NCBI GenBank assembly: GCA_036172665.1
Contig: CM069876.1
Coordinates: 7,440,001 to 7,504,000 of the forward strand
Length of the DNA: 64,000 nucleotides
Source of the DNA: Prosopocoilus inquinatus
Taxonomy: Eukaryota > Arthropoda > Insecta > Coleoptera > Lucanidae
Reading direction: 5' to 3'
Shown here: piece after piece, positions 44,357 through 55,799 of the stretch
How the letters are laid out: every line of letters begins with the position of its first letter
How positions within the stretch are numbered: the stretch's first letter is position 1
Position numbers and translations under genes: made by a program
Notes under the pieces: model-generated
What the model saw: the letters and a program-made list of their open reading frames with translations, nothing else
Told to the model about the DNA's origin: nothing
The model's database searches: none

Positions 44357-44829
44357 GCGGGTACATAACGCCTAACGCCTGATACTTTTTTTTAGAACAT
44401 CCCATAACCAGGGTTACCATTTGCTTTGTTGGCAAAGGAGAACATTTAGTGGCAAAGAGGAGGACGTTGCAAGAAACAAGAGCACATTTTTTTAATTTAT
44501 TAAAATTGGATCCTATTAGTGTTTGAGTTACTTAAATCTATGACGTTGTGTTGGGGTGCAGGATACAGAGCAAATACATATTAAAATTTGCATTGGTTCA
44601 TAAACATACGAACAGCGCATTAGATTCACCACCCATCAACGAATATTTTCAAGCTTTCAAGTTTTGTAAGTATATGTTACAAGTATTTTGTTACCATTTC
44701 GTCTATTCGGCCTGATGCAACAGGTTGCAAACAATTGAAGGACGAAAAAAGTAGACACAAATCTTTTGTGCAAAAAAAAACGGATGGTAAAAAATCGGAG
44801 AAAATATCTTTATTTAGAAATATGAAAAA

Positions 44830-45173
44830 CCAATATGGCGTCCATAAGAAAAAAAAAGTTGTCAGTTGTATCTCTACAATTTTGACAGGTCGGACAAATG
44901 TAATAACAGATTTAGATTCTCCGTGAAAAAGTGCCTCAATAATGTGTAAGTTATAAATGTCTAGCTTTATCAGTTTTAGATAAAAAACAAAAACGAAAAT
45001 GAAAAATTTTCGTTTTTTTATTCAATATCTTCAAAACGAAAAGGAATAATTTAAGTTGCTTATCAGATTATTAATTAGCATGAAAATACGCAACTTTGGT
45101 CTAATTTAATCGACCTCGTATCTCTTCGGATAAGTAAAATTTCCGTGCTTGGGCTGGAAAAATGGACAGCCTG
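44830..45173. mobile_element. Right end of a non-autonomous DD41D-family element
   Basis: It matches the right end of 26092-27502, including GGCGTCCATAAGAAAAAA near 44838, ATCAGATTATTAATTAGCAT and GTATCTCTTCGGATAAG. It ends GGACAGCCTG followed by TA (45174-45175). No left end is recognisable, so it is truncated. Confidence 0.6.
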
Positions 45174-45175
45174 TA

Positions 45176-46097
45176 CACATCGATCAAATCAAAACTGGGA
45201 CAAATTAAAAAAAAATAGATATACAAGTACCATATGCCTCTTAGAATTGAAGTTCTTTGAAAATAAATTATACACGTGGGGTTCCGATTGCAGGGATAAA
45301 AGGAATTCAATATTCCTTCTAAGCTTCGTACTTGTTCAAAGTTACAAAGCCCTATAAACTTCCTTTCCTTGTTTCAGGGATGCCGACTTTTAATATTTAT
45401 GATTTACCTTGACTGTCTCCGAGATGCTCTCTCTTTCTCTCTCCTAGTCCCCGTTTTCTTTCGGCTGCATTAAATTTCGAATATGAGCTATTTTATACAT
45501 GGCATAAGTGACATAGACGTAAAAGTTTGTCGAGCAGAATGCAGAGTTGAGTGCACAAAGAAAGACGTAAGGTATGTGTATACTATAAAAGACGAACCGC
45601 AAAGTCTCAGTGGACTTCATATGTAACGTTATGCATATTTTACGACCTTCGTATAGTCTTATGAGATACGTCGTCGTGAAGCGCACATGACACGGTAATT
45701 GCACACAGACGTCGCGGGTTCGCGAATAATACGTGTCCGTATAAGGTATCGTAAAGGTTAATAAAACACTAATAAATGTGATATATTGTGCGAACTATAT
45801 GTGCCCGACACTTGCGTACTTTGATTATGCGGCTGTAATAATTTGCGGCTTTCGGTGCGGCCTATTGGATTTATGCGCATCATATTCACTATTACAGGGT
45901 TTGATTGCATTCACACTGTATGTTTACACCTACTTGCACACAAGCAAACACTGTGGTAAATTAGTGCATGCGGCAATTCGAAAGACTGATTTGCATATTC
46001 TACAGAGTATACACATTTAAATAATTGTAAATATTGATGCTGAGAAGTTGACTCACAATCAGTTCTTTAGAAAACTAATAAAAATACTAAAAAAAAT
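45176..46097. other. No gene recognised
   Basis: It contains a somewhat GC-richer stretch (45600-46000) with open frames on both strands (for example 45778-46020) that resemble nothing known. It ends at the TA flank of the second mariner. Confidence 0.4.
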
Positions 46098-46271
46098 AGG
46101 TTGGCTGCTGGTAAATTTTCTGAAATCTAGTAGGTCTAGAATTGTTAGCGTTTATCAACTGTCATATTAGAAAAATTTTACGTTTTTCGCCTATAATTCT
46201 ATTGATAGTTTCTGTCCAAGTGAACTAGTTTTGTTTGTACAGCATTTGAGAAAATGTAATTTTGTGTAAAC

Positions 46272-47174
46272 ATGGAAATCTCGGGTGAAAATTTTCGTGC
46301 CAGGATTCTTTACGATTTCAGATGTGGTCTAACGCCGAAACAATGCCTCGATCGGCTTCATTTGGCTTTTGGAGATGAAGCACCTTACGCATTGACATGA
46401 AAGCAATACACCAGATTTTGCATGATCATTTGAACGTACCAAAGCTTAGCAGCCGTTGGATCCCACACAATTTAATAAAAGCGCAAAAGCAGGGGCGCGT
46501 CAAATGGTGCGAAGAAATGCTAAAGAAATTCAATGGAGGTCGTCCAAATTTAGTTTATAACATAACATAACTGGTGACGAAACGTGGATCTATTCAAACG
46601 AGCCACCGTTAAATTTGCAATTTAACATCATATTTGAATATAATCTACCGTTTGGGTATTTCAAAATGAACCAAAACCAACAAAAGTTGTCCGTTCACGC
46701 AGTGCTGCGAAGCAAATGATTGCTTGTTTCTTTGGTTTAACTGGACATGTAACAACCGTGCCTTTAGAGGATCGAAAAACTGTGAATGCTGATTGGTATA
46801 CGACAAATTGTTTGCCGGAAGTCATCGATCAAATAAGAAGAAACAATCGAAATCGACGAATTATTCTCCATCATGACAACGCCAGCTCTCACTCAGCCCG
46901 TCAAACAGTTGATTTTTTGTCTAACAAAAATGTTGAATTAATGACTCATTGTCCATATTCACCTGATTTATCACCTAATGATTTCATTTTGTTCCCAAAT
47001 ATCAAAAATAAAAAGCATGTTAAGCGATTTTCGTCGGCTGAAGCAGCGGTTGAAACATTCCGGTCATTGGTTTCTGAGGTACCATCTTTAGAGTGGAAAA
47101 CGTGCTTTAGAAATTGGTTCGAGCGTATGCAAAAGTGTATTGACGTCAAAGGCGAATACTTCGAAAAACAATAA
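46272..47174 (+). pseudogene. mariner transposase (DD34D), deleted and rearranged
   Basis: It starts MEISGENFRARILYDFRCGL. A deletion of ~170 bp relative to copy 1 joins GATGAAGCACC directly to TTACGCATTGACATG (about 46380). An extra ~35-bp AT-rich stretch interrupts the region after the first catalytic Asp (about 46610-46645). The C-terminal frame (46716-47174) is open and has ILHHDNASSHSARQ and YSPDLSPNDFILF with 34 residues between the two aspartates. It ends in the canonical EYFEKQ. Confidence 0.88.
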
Positions 47175-47364
47175 TAATAATAATAATAATAAATGTCTTT
47201 ATTTATTTCCCACCTGATACACATACAAAGGAAAAAAATAACAAATGAAGAAGAATCAACTGGTGCGGGATCAGACATGTTAGTATGTATCCTAACGTCT
47301 GGTTTTCATCCTGAACCAAGAGATTTAAATTTTTAAAGATTGGTCAAGTGCAACCCACATAGTT

Positions 47365-47496
47365 AATAATATACTAAACTGTAAAAGGTAAAATTGGTAT
47401 TCGTATAGACATGATTATTTTATCTGCCGTAATAATGTACTAAACTGTAAAAGGTAAAATCAGTATTCGTATAGATGTGATTATGCTATCTGCTGC
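47365..47496. repeat. 66-bp tandem duplication in non-LTR 3' UTR
   Basis: The unit beginning AATAATATACTAAACTGTAA repeats at 47431 as AATAATGTACTAAACTGTAA, with a few differences across each 66-base unit. Confidence 0.75.
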
Positions 47497-47595
47497 CGTT
47501 TAATGATTGTTCCCTCACAAGCTGAGAGCGCATTCTACTTTTAAATATTAATAACGAAGTCGCTTTAAAAAGAAGGAAATGACGATTAACACAGT

Positions 47596-48325
47596 TTACA
47601 ATATTAAATGAAAATGATCTCTGAAACAAGGCTGTTCTGTGGCGTGGCATTGACAGAAAGTCTTTTTACGAATGTTAATGTTATGAACATCCGTTCGATG
47701 CTTAATCTTGTTAAATAAGTATGGTGGTGATTCGGATTTTATAATTCTATAGTACAAGCATGCAGCATGCAGGTAACGTATATGTTCCATATTTAACCAA
47801 CCCGATTGAATGAAAGCGTGAGATAGGTGTTGAAATTTACGTATACCAGACATGAAACATATGCAAGAATTTTGAAGTAGTTGAATTTTTCTCTTATCAT
47901 CACCATCCAGACATGGACCGTACAAGTAGTCGCAATAATTGAATGTTGATAACACCAGGGTCTCACATAGCATTTTTTTCAACTTGTAATCTAATAAATG
48001 TCTGCTAGAGTATACCATCCTTAATTTACCGTAAGCGCTCCGGATGAGCACAGATATATACTCCTTAAAGCGAAAATTAGAGTCAAAAATGATCCCCAAA
48101 TTTTTACTACCTTCGTTTATTTTAATTGGAATATTTTTCACACAAATAGTAATATTATTTTTAACAAATTCTCTTTGACATCCACCTCCATATAATATCA
48201 ACGACGATTTAGCAGGATTGATAATTAGTCCGTGCATTTCAGATATACGTATCAATCGAGCCAAATCGCTATTAATAGCAACTTCAGCTGCCTTCCAATC
48301 ATTGCAAGTAAACGAATGATACCGT
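47596..48325 (-). pseudogene. Non-LTR reverse transcriptase, thumb and C-terminal part
   Basis: The frame is open from 48438, but element sequence probably starts near 48325 (HSFTCNDWKAAEVAINSDLA). It corresponds to the region just after the YADD motif in the related copy at 31551-32960. It reads through ISEMHGLIINPAKSSLILYG, KNLGIIFDSNFRFKEYIS and the HNINIRKKTFCQCHATEQPC tail. The catalytic palm is absent. The initial ~35 residues are mariner sequence read in reverse. Confidence 0.8.
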
Positions 48326-48811
48326 TTACCAAATTTCATATGCGTATTTTTATACCGTTTCCAGAAACTTTTCCAGCAGCCCACGTATGTATACGTACTC
48401 CTAAGACTGTCGATGTAGAATTTGATTTTATATCTCATTTAAAAAAAAAGTAACACCATATTATACTTTCAGACGACATACCATTGAATCTTGAAATTTC
48501 AAAGTATCGTAAATACACTCTTAAACTTAAATAAAAGATCAACAAAACATTACTTTTAATTCATTTTATTTTGAATATCAATCAAAATTAGTGATAAATA
48601 GTGTAGTATTCCATTTAAAATATGAAAGTTCCATTTTAAATGAGAAAGTTAAAGGCGACCTTCGGCATAACCGGAAGACGAAATCTAAAATAATAATATT
48701 AATATAACTATTTATTAGTCTTGTATGATCATATACATGATGTAAGACAAGTTAAATTGTAAATGGACATAATAATGCGAGATAGTAGTAGTAGTAGTTT
48801 TAGGTACGTGG

Positions 48812-49510
48812 TCATATGAACATATAGAAAGAAACAAGGACATGTTTAGTTAGAAAATCCTTAACAGAATAAAAGGAATGTTCGAGCAAATAATTTTCCA
48901 ATCGATTTTTAAAACTAATATCCAAATCGGAATTTTTAATATATGTAGCTTCGTAGGCGATTGAAGATTCTTATACAAACATAAGAAGGAGACCGTTCAA
49001 ACAGAACCGAATTATGGGATATAATTCTAGGTTCTGATCGATGTCGGGTGTCATAGTTATGATTGTCGCCGCTTTTAGTGAAAAAGTCTCGATTTTTGCG
49101 AACAAACATTGCGCAACTCAGAATATAAATGCTTAGGAATGTAAGAATACGTATCTTTAAACACCGGTTTGCACGAGTGACGGGTATTTAAATCAAATAA
49201 GAGTCTTAGAATACGTCTTTGTTGCAAAAATACTCGTTTTGTTCCAGGTGCACCACCCCAGAGAATAACATTATATTTGAAATGGCAGTGGACAAGTGCA
49301 TAATAAACTTGGATTAACGCAGTGGTGTTCAGTATGGATTTTAACTTTAATAGTCCATAAAACGCAGAGTTCATTTTTTTGCATACGTAATCGATCTGTT
49401 TGGTCCAACGTAAACTGTCATCTGTATAGGAATCTAGGAACTTAGTGTCCATGGAAATGATATTTTTGACGTCGAATTCTAGACAAACTATTTTTTCGCT
49501 ATTTAAATGT
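48812..49510 (-). pseudogene. Non-LTR reverse transcriptase, C-terminal part
   Basis: It reads HLNSEKIVCLEFDVKNIISM, then SLRWTKQIDYVCKKMNSAFY and YYALVHCHFKYNVILWGGAP, then IPKHLYSELRNV. A frameshift at about 49085 moves the remaining tail (NYDTRHRSEPR, then NRLENYLLEHSFYSVKDFL) into a second frame ending at 48812-48814. It directly abuts the MITE at 49511. Confidence 0.75.
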
Positions 49511-49979
49511 GGTTTATACAGTCACTAAAACTAATAACTAAACATTAATAACTATCAACTAAGAAATTAAAAGGCCGTACTGATATGAAGCGGTTTATAC
49601 AGCTCAACTAAAAATTAAGATTTCGTTTATTTAAATTCTTAGGCCCGGTTTCTGGGAGCGATTTATGCGCTGATTAGTTTAACTAATGATTAGAATGTGA
49701 CGCAATAAGCAGTATAACATTACGTATGTTACATTCTAATCCTTAGTTAAACTAATTGGCCCATAAATTGCTTCCAGAAACCGGGCCTTGGTGGAAAAGG
49801 CGGGATAACCGTAAATTTGACTGTACTTTCTCTCCAGTTAATATTCCCTCCACGGAATTTTCATAGCTAGGTGTGCAAAGAGCATGCGTAATTTTTGCTT
49901 GTATAAATGGAAACTTTTGCACAGTTTTAATTTTAGTTTTAGTTAATTTTTAGTTTTAGTTTTAGTGACTGTATAAACC
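49511..49979. mobile_element. MITE with ~30-bp TIRs, hAT-like target duplication
   Basis: The left end GGTTTATACAGTCACTAAAA and right end TTTTAGTGACTGTATAAACC are inverted copies. It sits within the reverse transcriptase of the surrounding non-LTR element. Flanks ATTTAAATG (left) and ATTAAAATG (right) look like an 8-9-bp target duplication with one mismatch, as hAT elements make. It contains a second, nested MITE at 49642-49787. Confidence 0.65.
49642..49787. mobile_element. Palindromic MITE with GGCCCGGTTTCTGG ends
   Basis: The ends GGCCCGGTTTCTGGGAGC and CTTCCAGAAACCGGGCC are inverted, as is most of the 146-bp body (GTTTAACTAATGATTAGAAT / ATTCTAATCCTTAGTTAAAC). Flanks TTA and TTG suggest a 3-bp PIF/Harbinger-type target duplication with one mutation. 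Confidence 0.75.
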
Positions 49980-50130
49980 AAGTATTAAAATGAGCTTGTT
50001 ATTGAAACACCAAGCTTTTAATTCTTCGGTAACTGTATATATCTTGCGTTGTAGTTCCTCAGGCGTGGATGTAGCCAATCGACGTGTCGTCAGTGAAGTT
50101 TATGATTATTCCAGCTGTTAGATAGTGGGA
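49980..50130 (-). pseudogene. Non-LTR reverse transcriptase, catalytic FTDD segment
   Basis: The minus strand reads NFTDDTSIGYIHA, then EELQRKIYTVTEELKAWCFN and NKLIL after a frameshift. The catalytic (Y/F)ADD has become FTDD. It links the palm fragment at 51478-52055 with the thumb at 48812-49510. It is too broken to appear as one open frame. Confidence 0.65.
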
Positions 50131-50431
50131 CCAAATGCCCGATTTATGGAAAAACCTCTCATTTCCAGAATTTTTGTCTGATCGAAGTGAAACTCAGGAA
50201 ATTTCAACAAGGTACTAAACAACAATTTTTGACTTTCTCAAAGTTTCAAAAAAGAATTTTTTTATAAGGTATAATTTTAATTTTACTCCAAGTGCAGAAA
50301 GATTTTATGTACCTATTACAAACTAATAGTGAGGAGCTCTGTTAGCTTCCTTGATTCAACAAATCATGTTTGTACGGACCGGACCGCTGGTGCTGTTTCT
50401 CACATCTCTATTCAACTTCGTATTCAAAATA

Positions 50432-51060
50432 CAGGCTGTTTCAAATTCGACTCTCACTGGGGATCTCGCTTATTTGAAGAGATAGACGGTAGGTTTAGAT
50501 TTGGAAAAGTTGCTAAATTTGATGAACATTAATAATCCGCACAGAAAAAGTTTCTATATTAACTCTTATTTGAAATAATTGTAAAACAATTGTCATTTTC
50601 TTGTTTTATCTCTATCTTCTTTATTTAAAAATATATCAAAAAAATAAAAATACTTCCTTAAGAAACTTCTCAATTCTCTACACAGTGGTAAGCACTATTT
50701 TTCTATAACACGTTTCGTCAAATTGATACCATCATCATGTTCATTTTTCCTATGGCGCCTATATTGAAATTTAGTGGCAAGGGAACCTACTCATTATGCC
50801 AATTACGGCAACATAGCAGGTGTTATAAAAATTCTTTAAAACAAGGCCAGAATAAAAATGTTTAATGTGAGAAGATGGAGGCAAAATAAGAAAATGATAA
50901 TTTTTCTTTTTTTTAGAATTATTTCGAATAAGCATTAACATTTTTTCTCTCCGGATATTAATGCTCATGAAATTAAACAACTTTTCCAAATTTAAACGTA
51001 CCAACTATCTCTTCAAATAAGCTAGGTTCCCATGGTGAGAGTCGAATTTGAAGCAGCCTG
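50432..51060. mobile_element. Non-autonomous DD41D-family element, complete
   Basis: The ends CAGGCTGTTTCAAATTCGAC and GTCGAATTTGAAGCAGCCTG are inverted and flanked by TA (50430-50431 and 51061-51062). The arms include GATCTCGCTTATTTGAAGAG and CTCTTCAAATAAGC. No transposase is present in its 629 bp. Confidence 0.8.
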
Positions 51061-51062
51061 TA

Positions 51063-51477
51063 TATCGCATGCGGTTGATTGCGGCCGTGAAACTTTTAGG
51101 GTAGTTAGATAAATATTATAGCTTTTAGAAAAACAATATTACACACTGTAGGAAAGTGAAGCTTTTTTTGTGTGCTTACTAAAAATTCGTATTACGCCCA
51201 GAAATCTAATTTCGGCTTATCACGTCTAAGTTTCTTTAAAGAGTAACTTATTTTTTTGCTAAAAGCTGTTAGTATGTACTAACCAAATCTATAACGAAGT
51301 AACTTTTAAAAATAATCCACGAAGCTGACGGAATTATCCAAAATTACTCTTTTTAACGTTTTAAGACTTACGGAATGAGATTTAAGCCCTTATATTAGAT
51401 GAAAGCTAATTTTTACCGCAAAACCATGATCACAGCCAGATTCTACGACTAAAGTAATGTAAGAAAAGTCAGTTAGA
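51063..51477. other. No gene seen
   Basis: AT-rich sequence between the DD41D-family element and the reverse transcriptase fragment, probably part of the material inserted into the non-LTR element. Its origin is not identified. Confidence 0.35.
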
Positions 51478-52055
51478 TCAAATTAATCCTCTTGTGAAAT
51501 CGTTTTTTTTTTTCACCTCGACCCCACTGTGCGTCAGGAGAAACTGGGGAAGGTCGTTTATGTATAGAAGAAACATTAGAGGTCTGATTACAGAAACTTG
51601 GGCAACTCCCAGATTTGTATAAAATTTACTACTCCATTCCTTTAAAAATGAAATGACGACAACCATTGCTGTACGTTTCCTCCGATACCCAACTTGTCTC
51701 AACTTTTTTATGAGAAAAGTGGGGTCAATGGTATCGTAGGCGCGCAACAAATCGTAAAAAAGTGCAGTCACACACCTTTTCCTATCAGAAATTGAAAGGC
51801 TGCCGTTTCCGTGGACCTACCTCTGATGAAGCCATGTTGAGATTTGGTTAATAGGTTGTACTTGTTTAAAAATTTGATTAATCGATTATACATTAGTCTC
51901 TCAAATATTTTAGAAATGGTACTTAGCAAGGCTGTAGGTTGATAGTTGTCAATGCTATTTCTGTCACCCTTTTTGTCGCTTTCTCCTAGGGCGGTGTGTA
52001 AATTTTCAGAATTTTCGGATATTCCTTTCCTCGAAAACTTTAATAAGCCACTCAT
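51478..52055 (-). pseudogene. Non-LTR reverse transcriptase, fingers and palm
   Basis: Two consecutive frames read KKGDRNSIDNYQPTALLSTI, then FERLMYNRLIKFLNKYNLLT and HGFIRGRSTETAAF (52055-51768). Next come ALFYDLLRAYDTIDPTFLIK (motif A region, with Asp) and VAQVSVIRPLMFLLYINDLP (a damaged motif B, normally GVPQGS), 51771-51478. Frame changes and motif decay make it inactive. Confidence 0.8.
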
Positions 52056-52238
52056 CTTTGGATACCTTGTATAACTTAAATAACTGTAGATTGTGTAATG
52101 CAGGCGTGAGTATGGTAGAACATGGCGGGTTACGTCCCCTTTCTTCGGAATATTAGTTGCCCGCTAATCACAAGACCCAAGGACACACGAAACTTTGTTG
52201 TAACTTCTATAGATCACACTTGTTTGTTAATGGATTAA

Positions 52239-53572
52239 GGGCGGGTTTCACAAAGCTTTGTTTAAGCGTTGATTAACTAATCAACCGTTAAGTTTAATCA
52301 GTGTTAAAAATTTGATGCTGCTTCACAAAACAAAAAACCATTATGTTAATCACTGATTAGCTAATTGGAGTTTACGTTTGGCAACATCGAAAAATTGCCA
52401 CTTTCACACCGCTTTAAAGTAATCTGTCCGGTATGGCGTCATGCCTGCAGTCAGTTAGTGTGAGGTTAGAAAATCAAAATAAATAAATATGTACATCTTA
52501 AATTTTTCATTTTTTTTTTTGCAGTTAATGATTTTTAAAAATCAAAAAGGAAAAAAGAAAGGGAGGAAGGAAACTTTAGTGCAGTTGAATTACTTGAACA
52601 TATATGGCAAAGACACATTTTCTGTTATGGTACAGCTCAGCAGGAATACCATCAGGTGAAATAATTTTAACATGGGGTACAATCTGTGGTGCCAATGACA
52701 TGAGAAAAGCCTAATGTTAACTTGCGGAGCTTCTTCTATTGGCAATTTAATTAACTGTTTGCTTTGTCTTGCAATAAGATGAGTGACACAATGAATTATT
52801 CTACGTATCGATGGTTTCTGAAAGTACCAGGAATCAGCTGTTGAAATATTTCAGTGGATAATAAGGTAAGTTTATCAGCAACTGATTTGTACCATAAAAT
52901 AAATTTATTTTTACTTGTTGCAGGTTCTAGTGTGGGACCAAAGAGTTCCATAACTCCTTCGGAAAAGCGAAACGTTAAATTCATTATCATACAAATCATT
53001 AAAAGGATTATTTCTGTCTCTCATCAAATGAAACCTACCTTAAGGAGGCATTTCTTTATCGTCAGAGAAGAAAGTAAGATTGCAGACATTTTGAAATAAT
53101 TTTGAATTGTTTGTTGTTGAAAATAATTTCCGAAATAGTGTCGTAAAAATTACCAATTATCAATAAACCAAGTGAGTAAAAAGTACAGAAATGTCATTAT
53201 TTTTCATATTTAAGGTACGTTACATTTTTAAATAAAATTATAATTATTTTTTAGATATATGTGTGGAATTTTCATATCAAAAAACCTTTATAATAACTAT
53301 CGAAAATTCACTCGTTACTTTTTAATCGCTGGAATTCTATCGATTAATCTAACGCCTGATTAGACAGAAGTAAACGAAGCGTTATCTCTTAATCGAGCTT
53401 TGTGAAACACTTAACGGAGCATTAAGACTATTTGACGACCGATTAGAGACCGAGCCGTTTAGTAATCATCGTTAATTTAATTATCGTTAAATGCTGTTGT
53501 TTTTCTATTTAATCATTCGTTACAGAGTTAATCGGAATTTAAATATTTAATGAAGCTTTGTGAAACCGGCCA
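52239..53572 (-). mobile_element. PIF/Harbinger DNA transposon relic
   Basis: The ends GGGCGGGTTTCACAAAGCTT and AAGCTTTGTGAAACCGGCCA are inverted, flanked by TAA (52236-52238 and 53573-53575), the target duplication typical of this superfamily. Arms of about 120-150 bp hold further GTTAA/TTAAC-rich blocks. The minus strand carries transposase remains. Confidence 0.7.
52576..52818 (-). pseudogene. PIF/Harbinger transposase fragment (HARBI1-like)
   Basis: It reads KPSIRRIIHCVTHLIARQSK and QLIKLPIEEAPQVN. After a frameshift it reads HVKIISPDGIPAELYHNRKC and VFAIYVQVI, ending at a TAA (52576-52578). The HVKI..P...A..Y.NRK...I..Q motif is a hallmark of PIF/Harbinger transposases around the first catalytic Asp; here the preceding IG..DCT is displaced by the frameshift. 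The rest of the core is missing. Confidence 0.65.
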
Positions 53573-53575
53573 TAA

Positions 53576-55077
53576 TTCTTCCCATTTTGCCGATTTACCA
53601 AATTTTATTTTATTCACTTCGATTTTATAGTAAAACAGGGTGTAAAATCATATGCCCGTCTCAAAAAAGAAAAAAAAAGATACAGAAATAAAGTACCTAT
53701 AATTTCAAAACACAACTCTAAGTAAACAAATTTAATGCCTTCATAATTTTTCTTTTCCTTCGTGTATAATTTTAAAATGGGATTAGAAATCTTGCAACTT
53801 CTGCAAATAATTACTGACCATATACATTCTTTCTGTCGCATTGATCACTGTCACTATTTACCTTTCAGTTTCTAAATTTTTCATAGTTCTCAAAACATGT
53901 TCAAATCGCTATTCGATATTAAAGATTGCAATATCAGCCTATAAGTGATCTACTTTAACTGTAACTAATTTGTGTGTTTAAATAATTTTCTCTTAATTAC
54001 TGATACTAATATTTAGAACGTGTGTATTTCTAACAACAATCTGACATTAATTACAAAAATCAATTCAAAAGCTGTTTCGTTGTTTAACAGTTTCTTCAGG
54101 ATACATAATAATATTAGTAACAAGTTGTTCAGACGATACCGTGCCTTCAAATAAATTTTATGAAGATGAGATAAACTATCGATTATTATTAGTAATTGAT
54201 TCACGGCTCACCTAGAAAAGCTCAGTCAGTATTTTAGAGGACACTTTAAATTTTTTTGAGTACTGAAATCGTAATATTTAGATGTTCGACTAAATGCATG
54301 CCATTAAAAACACATCAAAAGCTATGAAAGCATAGTACATACGTAACTTGTTGCACGATCGTAAATTTTGTAATAAAATAATATTTCTGAAACGAGTTGA
54401 ATTTTCCACTTACATCTGGCGCACCATGGAACGATCTAATGGGAGCTACTGGACATGGCTACTATACCTACATAGGTGTACAGATTTTTATGAAAATTTG
54501 TATAGATAATACCAATACCATTTACAACAGACGGTGAAAATTAAATTACGATTCATTCATCGGTTCATAACCAAAATAACAAGAGACTTCTCGTGTCATG
54601 TTACGTTAAGTTCTGCGTTATCAGAGAAGGATTATGAAAGGAAAATGAAACTAAAATAATTTTTAAATTTGCATATTAGCGCAAATTAGCTAGAATTTGT
54701 AACATATAAACGTTAATGCAGTAATATACAGCATGTCCCACAATAGGTCTCACACTTTTTTGCTACAAAATGATTAGTCCCAGCGAAATCAACAGGTTGG
54801 TACTTTTTGAAATTACTAAGACTTTCACAGAATTTATTCCTCAGAATGAGGAATCTGTGAATTTGCAGTGGATATAGAGATGTTTCATTATGAACATGGC
54901 TTACTAGTTAAAAAATATTTTTCTGTTATTAATTAGTTATGTTGTAAGTAATTAAGAAATATTGTAAAAAGAAAAAGAAATCTCTACCGAATGAAATACA
55001 AAATACTATACTGCTAAAAAAATAAAAAATAAGATCGTACAAATGTTTTGACTAGAAATGCAATTGTTTACAAATTC
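53576..55077. other. No gene seen
   Basis: AT-rich, with short frames on both strands (53614-53841, 54013-54204) that match nothing known. Confidence 0.4.
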
Positions 55078-55585
55078 AGAATCAACATTGAAATTAGAGA
55101 ATCTTTCCTAATTTAACCTAATTTTTATCTTCAAAAATAAAAAACTTTACAATGGTAACCCTTCCAAATTGAACACCCAATACAGCAACGCATAGATGAA
55201 CTATTTTGAGAAAGTACAGGGTGACTACGTGAGAATTTCTACCCCCTTTAACTCTTTTATTTTTGATTTTAGGAAAAAATACTTAACACAATACTTAATA
55301 CTTAAAGGGACTAATTCAAAGTTTCTTTGTGTGCTCACAGAAAAATAGTTGATGGTCGGATAAACGAGATATAAACTAAACTTAAGTTTTTTTTTTAATT
55401 GAACACCCTATATATTATTATGTTTTTCGATTATAAATTAAATTAAATTCAGCATCAACATTGAAATTAGCTGATTTAACCGAATTTATATCCTCAAAAA
55501 TAAAAAAAAAAATAAGAATCACAACCCTTTCAAATTGAACACCCGATATAACAACGCATAGATGAACTATTTTGAGAAAGTACGT
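55078..55585. repeat. Pair of ~140-bp direct repeats
   Basis: 55078-55215 and about 55445-55585 share ATCAACATTGAAATTAG, TCCTCAAAAATAAA, AAATTGAACACCC and AACGCATAGATGAACTATTT followed by TGAGAAAGTAC. They have the same orientation and are about 365 bp apart. They may be LTR-like ends or a local duplication; no gene lies between. Confidence 0.6.
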
Positions 55586-55639
55586 TCCATTTTTTCCCAC
55601 CCATCATGATTAGGTTATTTGGTTATAATTTATTCTAAT

Positions 55640-55799
55640 AAAATAAATTAATACGAGGTAGGAAACAGGAAGACAGAAAAATTCTGTCACTTATGGGATA
55701 TGAACCCGGGCCTCTCTCGGTTTCGCGGCAAGAATTCTTTGTAAACGCAGAATTTTCCTGTCTTCCTCTTAGTGTTTGCTTCCTTGTATTAATTTATTT
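55640..55799. mobile_element. Palindromic element with tRNA-like centre
   Basis: AAATAAATTAATACGAGGTA and GGAAACAGGAAGACAGAAAA are mirrored by TTTTCCTGTCTTCCTCTTAG and TCCTTGTATTAATTTATT. The loop contains GGGATATGAACCCGGGCC, which on the minus strand (GGGTTCATATCCC) resembles a tRNA B box. It is probably a MITE or a folded tRNA-derived repeat. Confidence 0.5.

Larger units (their letters stand above)
47164..48325 (-). mobile_element. 5'-truncated non-LTR element nested in the second mariner
   Basis: The minus strand runs from about 48325 to a 3' end with GGAAATAAATAAAGACATTT followed by a (TTA)n tail (47170-47192). It abuts the mariner stop codon. The 3' untranslated part contains a 66-bp tandem duplication (47365-47496). 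The 5' truncation within the reverse transcriptase is typical of target-primed insertion. Confidence 0.8.
46100..48385 (+). mobile_element. mariner transposon, copy 2, split by a non-LTR insertion
   Basis: The left end GGTTGGCTGCTGGTAAATTT and right end CTTTTCCAGCAGCCCACG are flanked by TA (46098-46099 and 48386-48387). Mariner sequence runs from 46100 to about 47170, then resumes at about 48327 (ACCAAATTTCATATGCGT). The gap is filled by a non-LTR element. Copy 1 shows the uninterrupted junction (41100-41125). Confidence 0.85.
48690..52060 (-). mobile_element. Non-LTR retrotransposon broken up by later insertions
   Basis: Pieces of one jockey-type element occur in order on the minus strand: RT fingers and palm (52055-51478), the FTDD region (about 50130-49980), then thumb and C-terminus (49510-48812). 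The 3' end lies near 48690, with AATAAATAG and an ATT-rich tail. A hAT-like MITE (49511-49979) lies between the last two pieces. About 1.4 kb including a DD41D-family element (50432-51060) lies between the first two. Confidence 0.75.
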
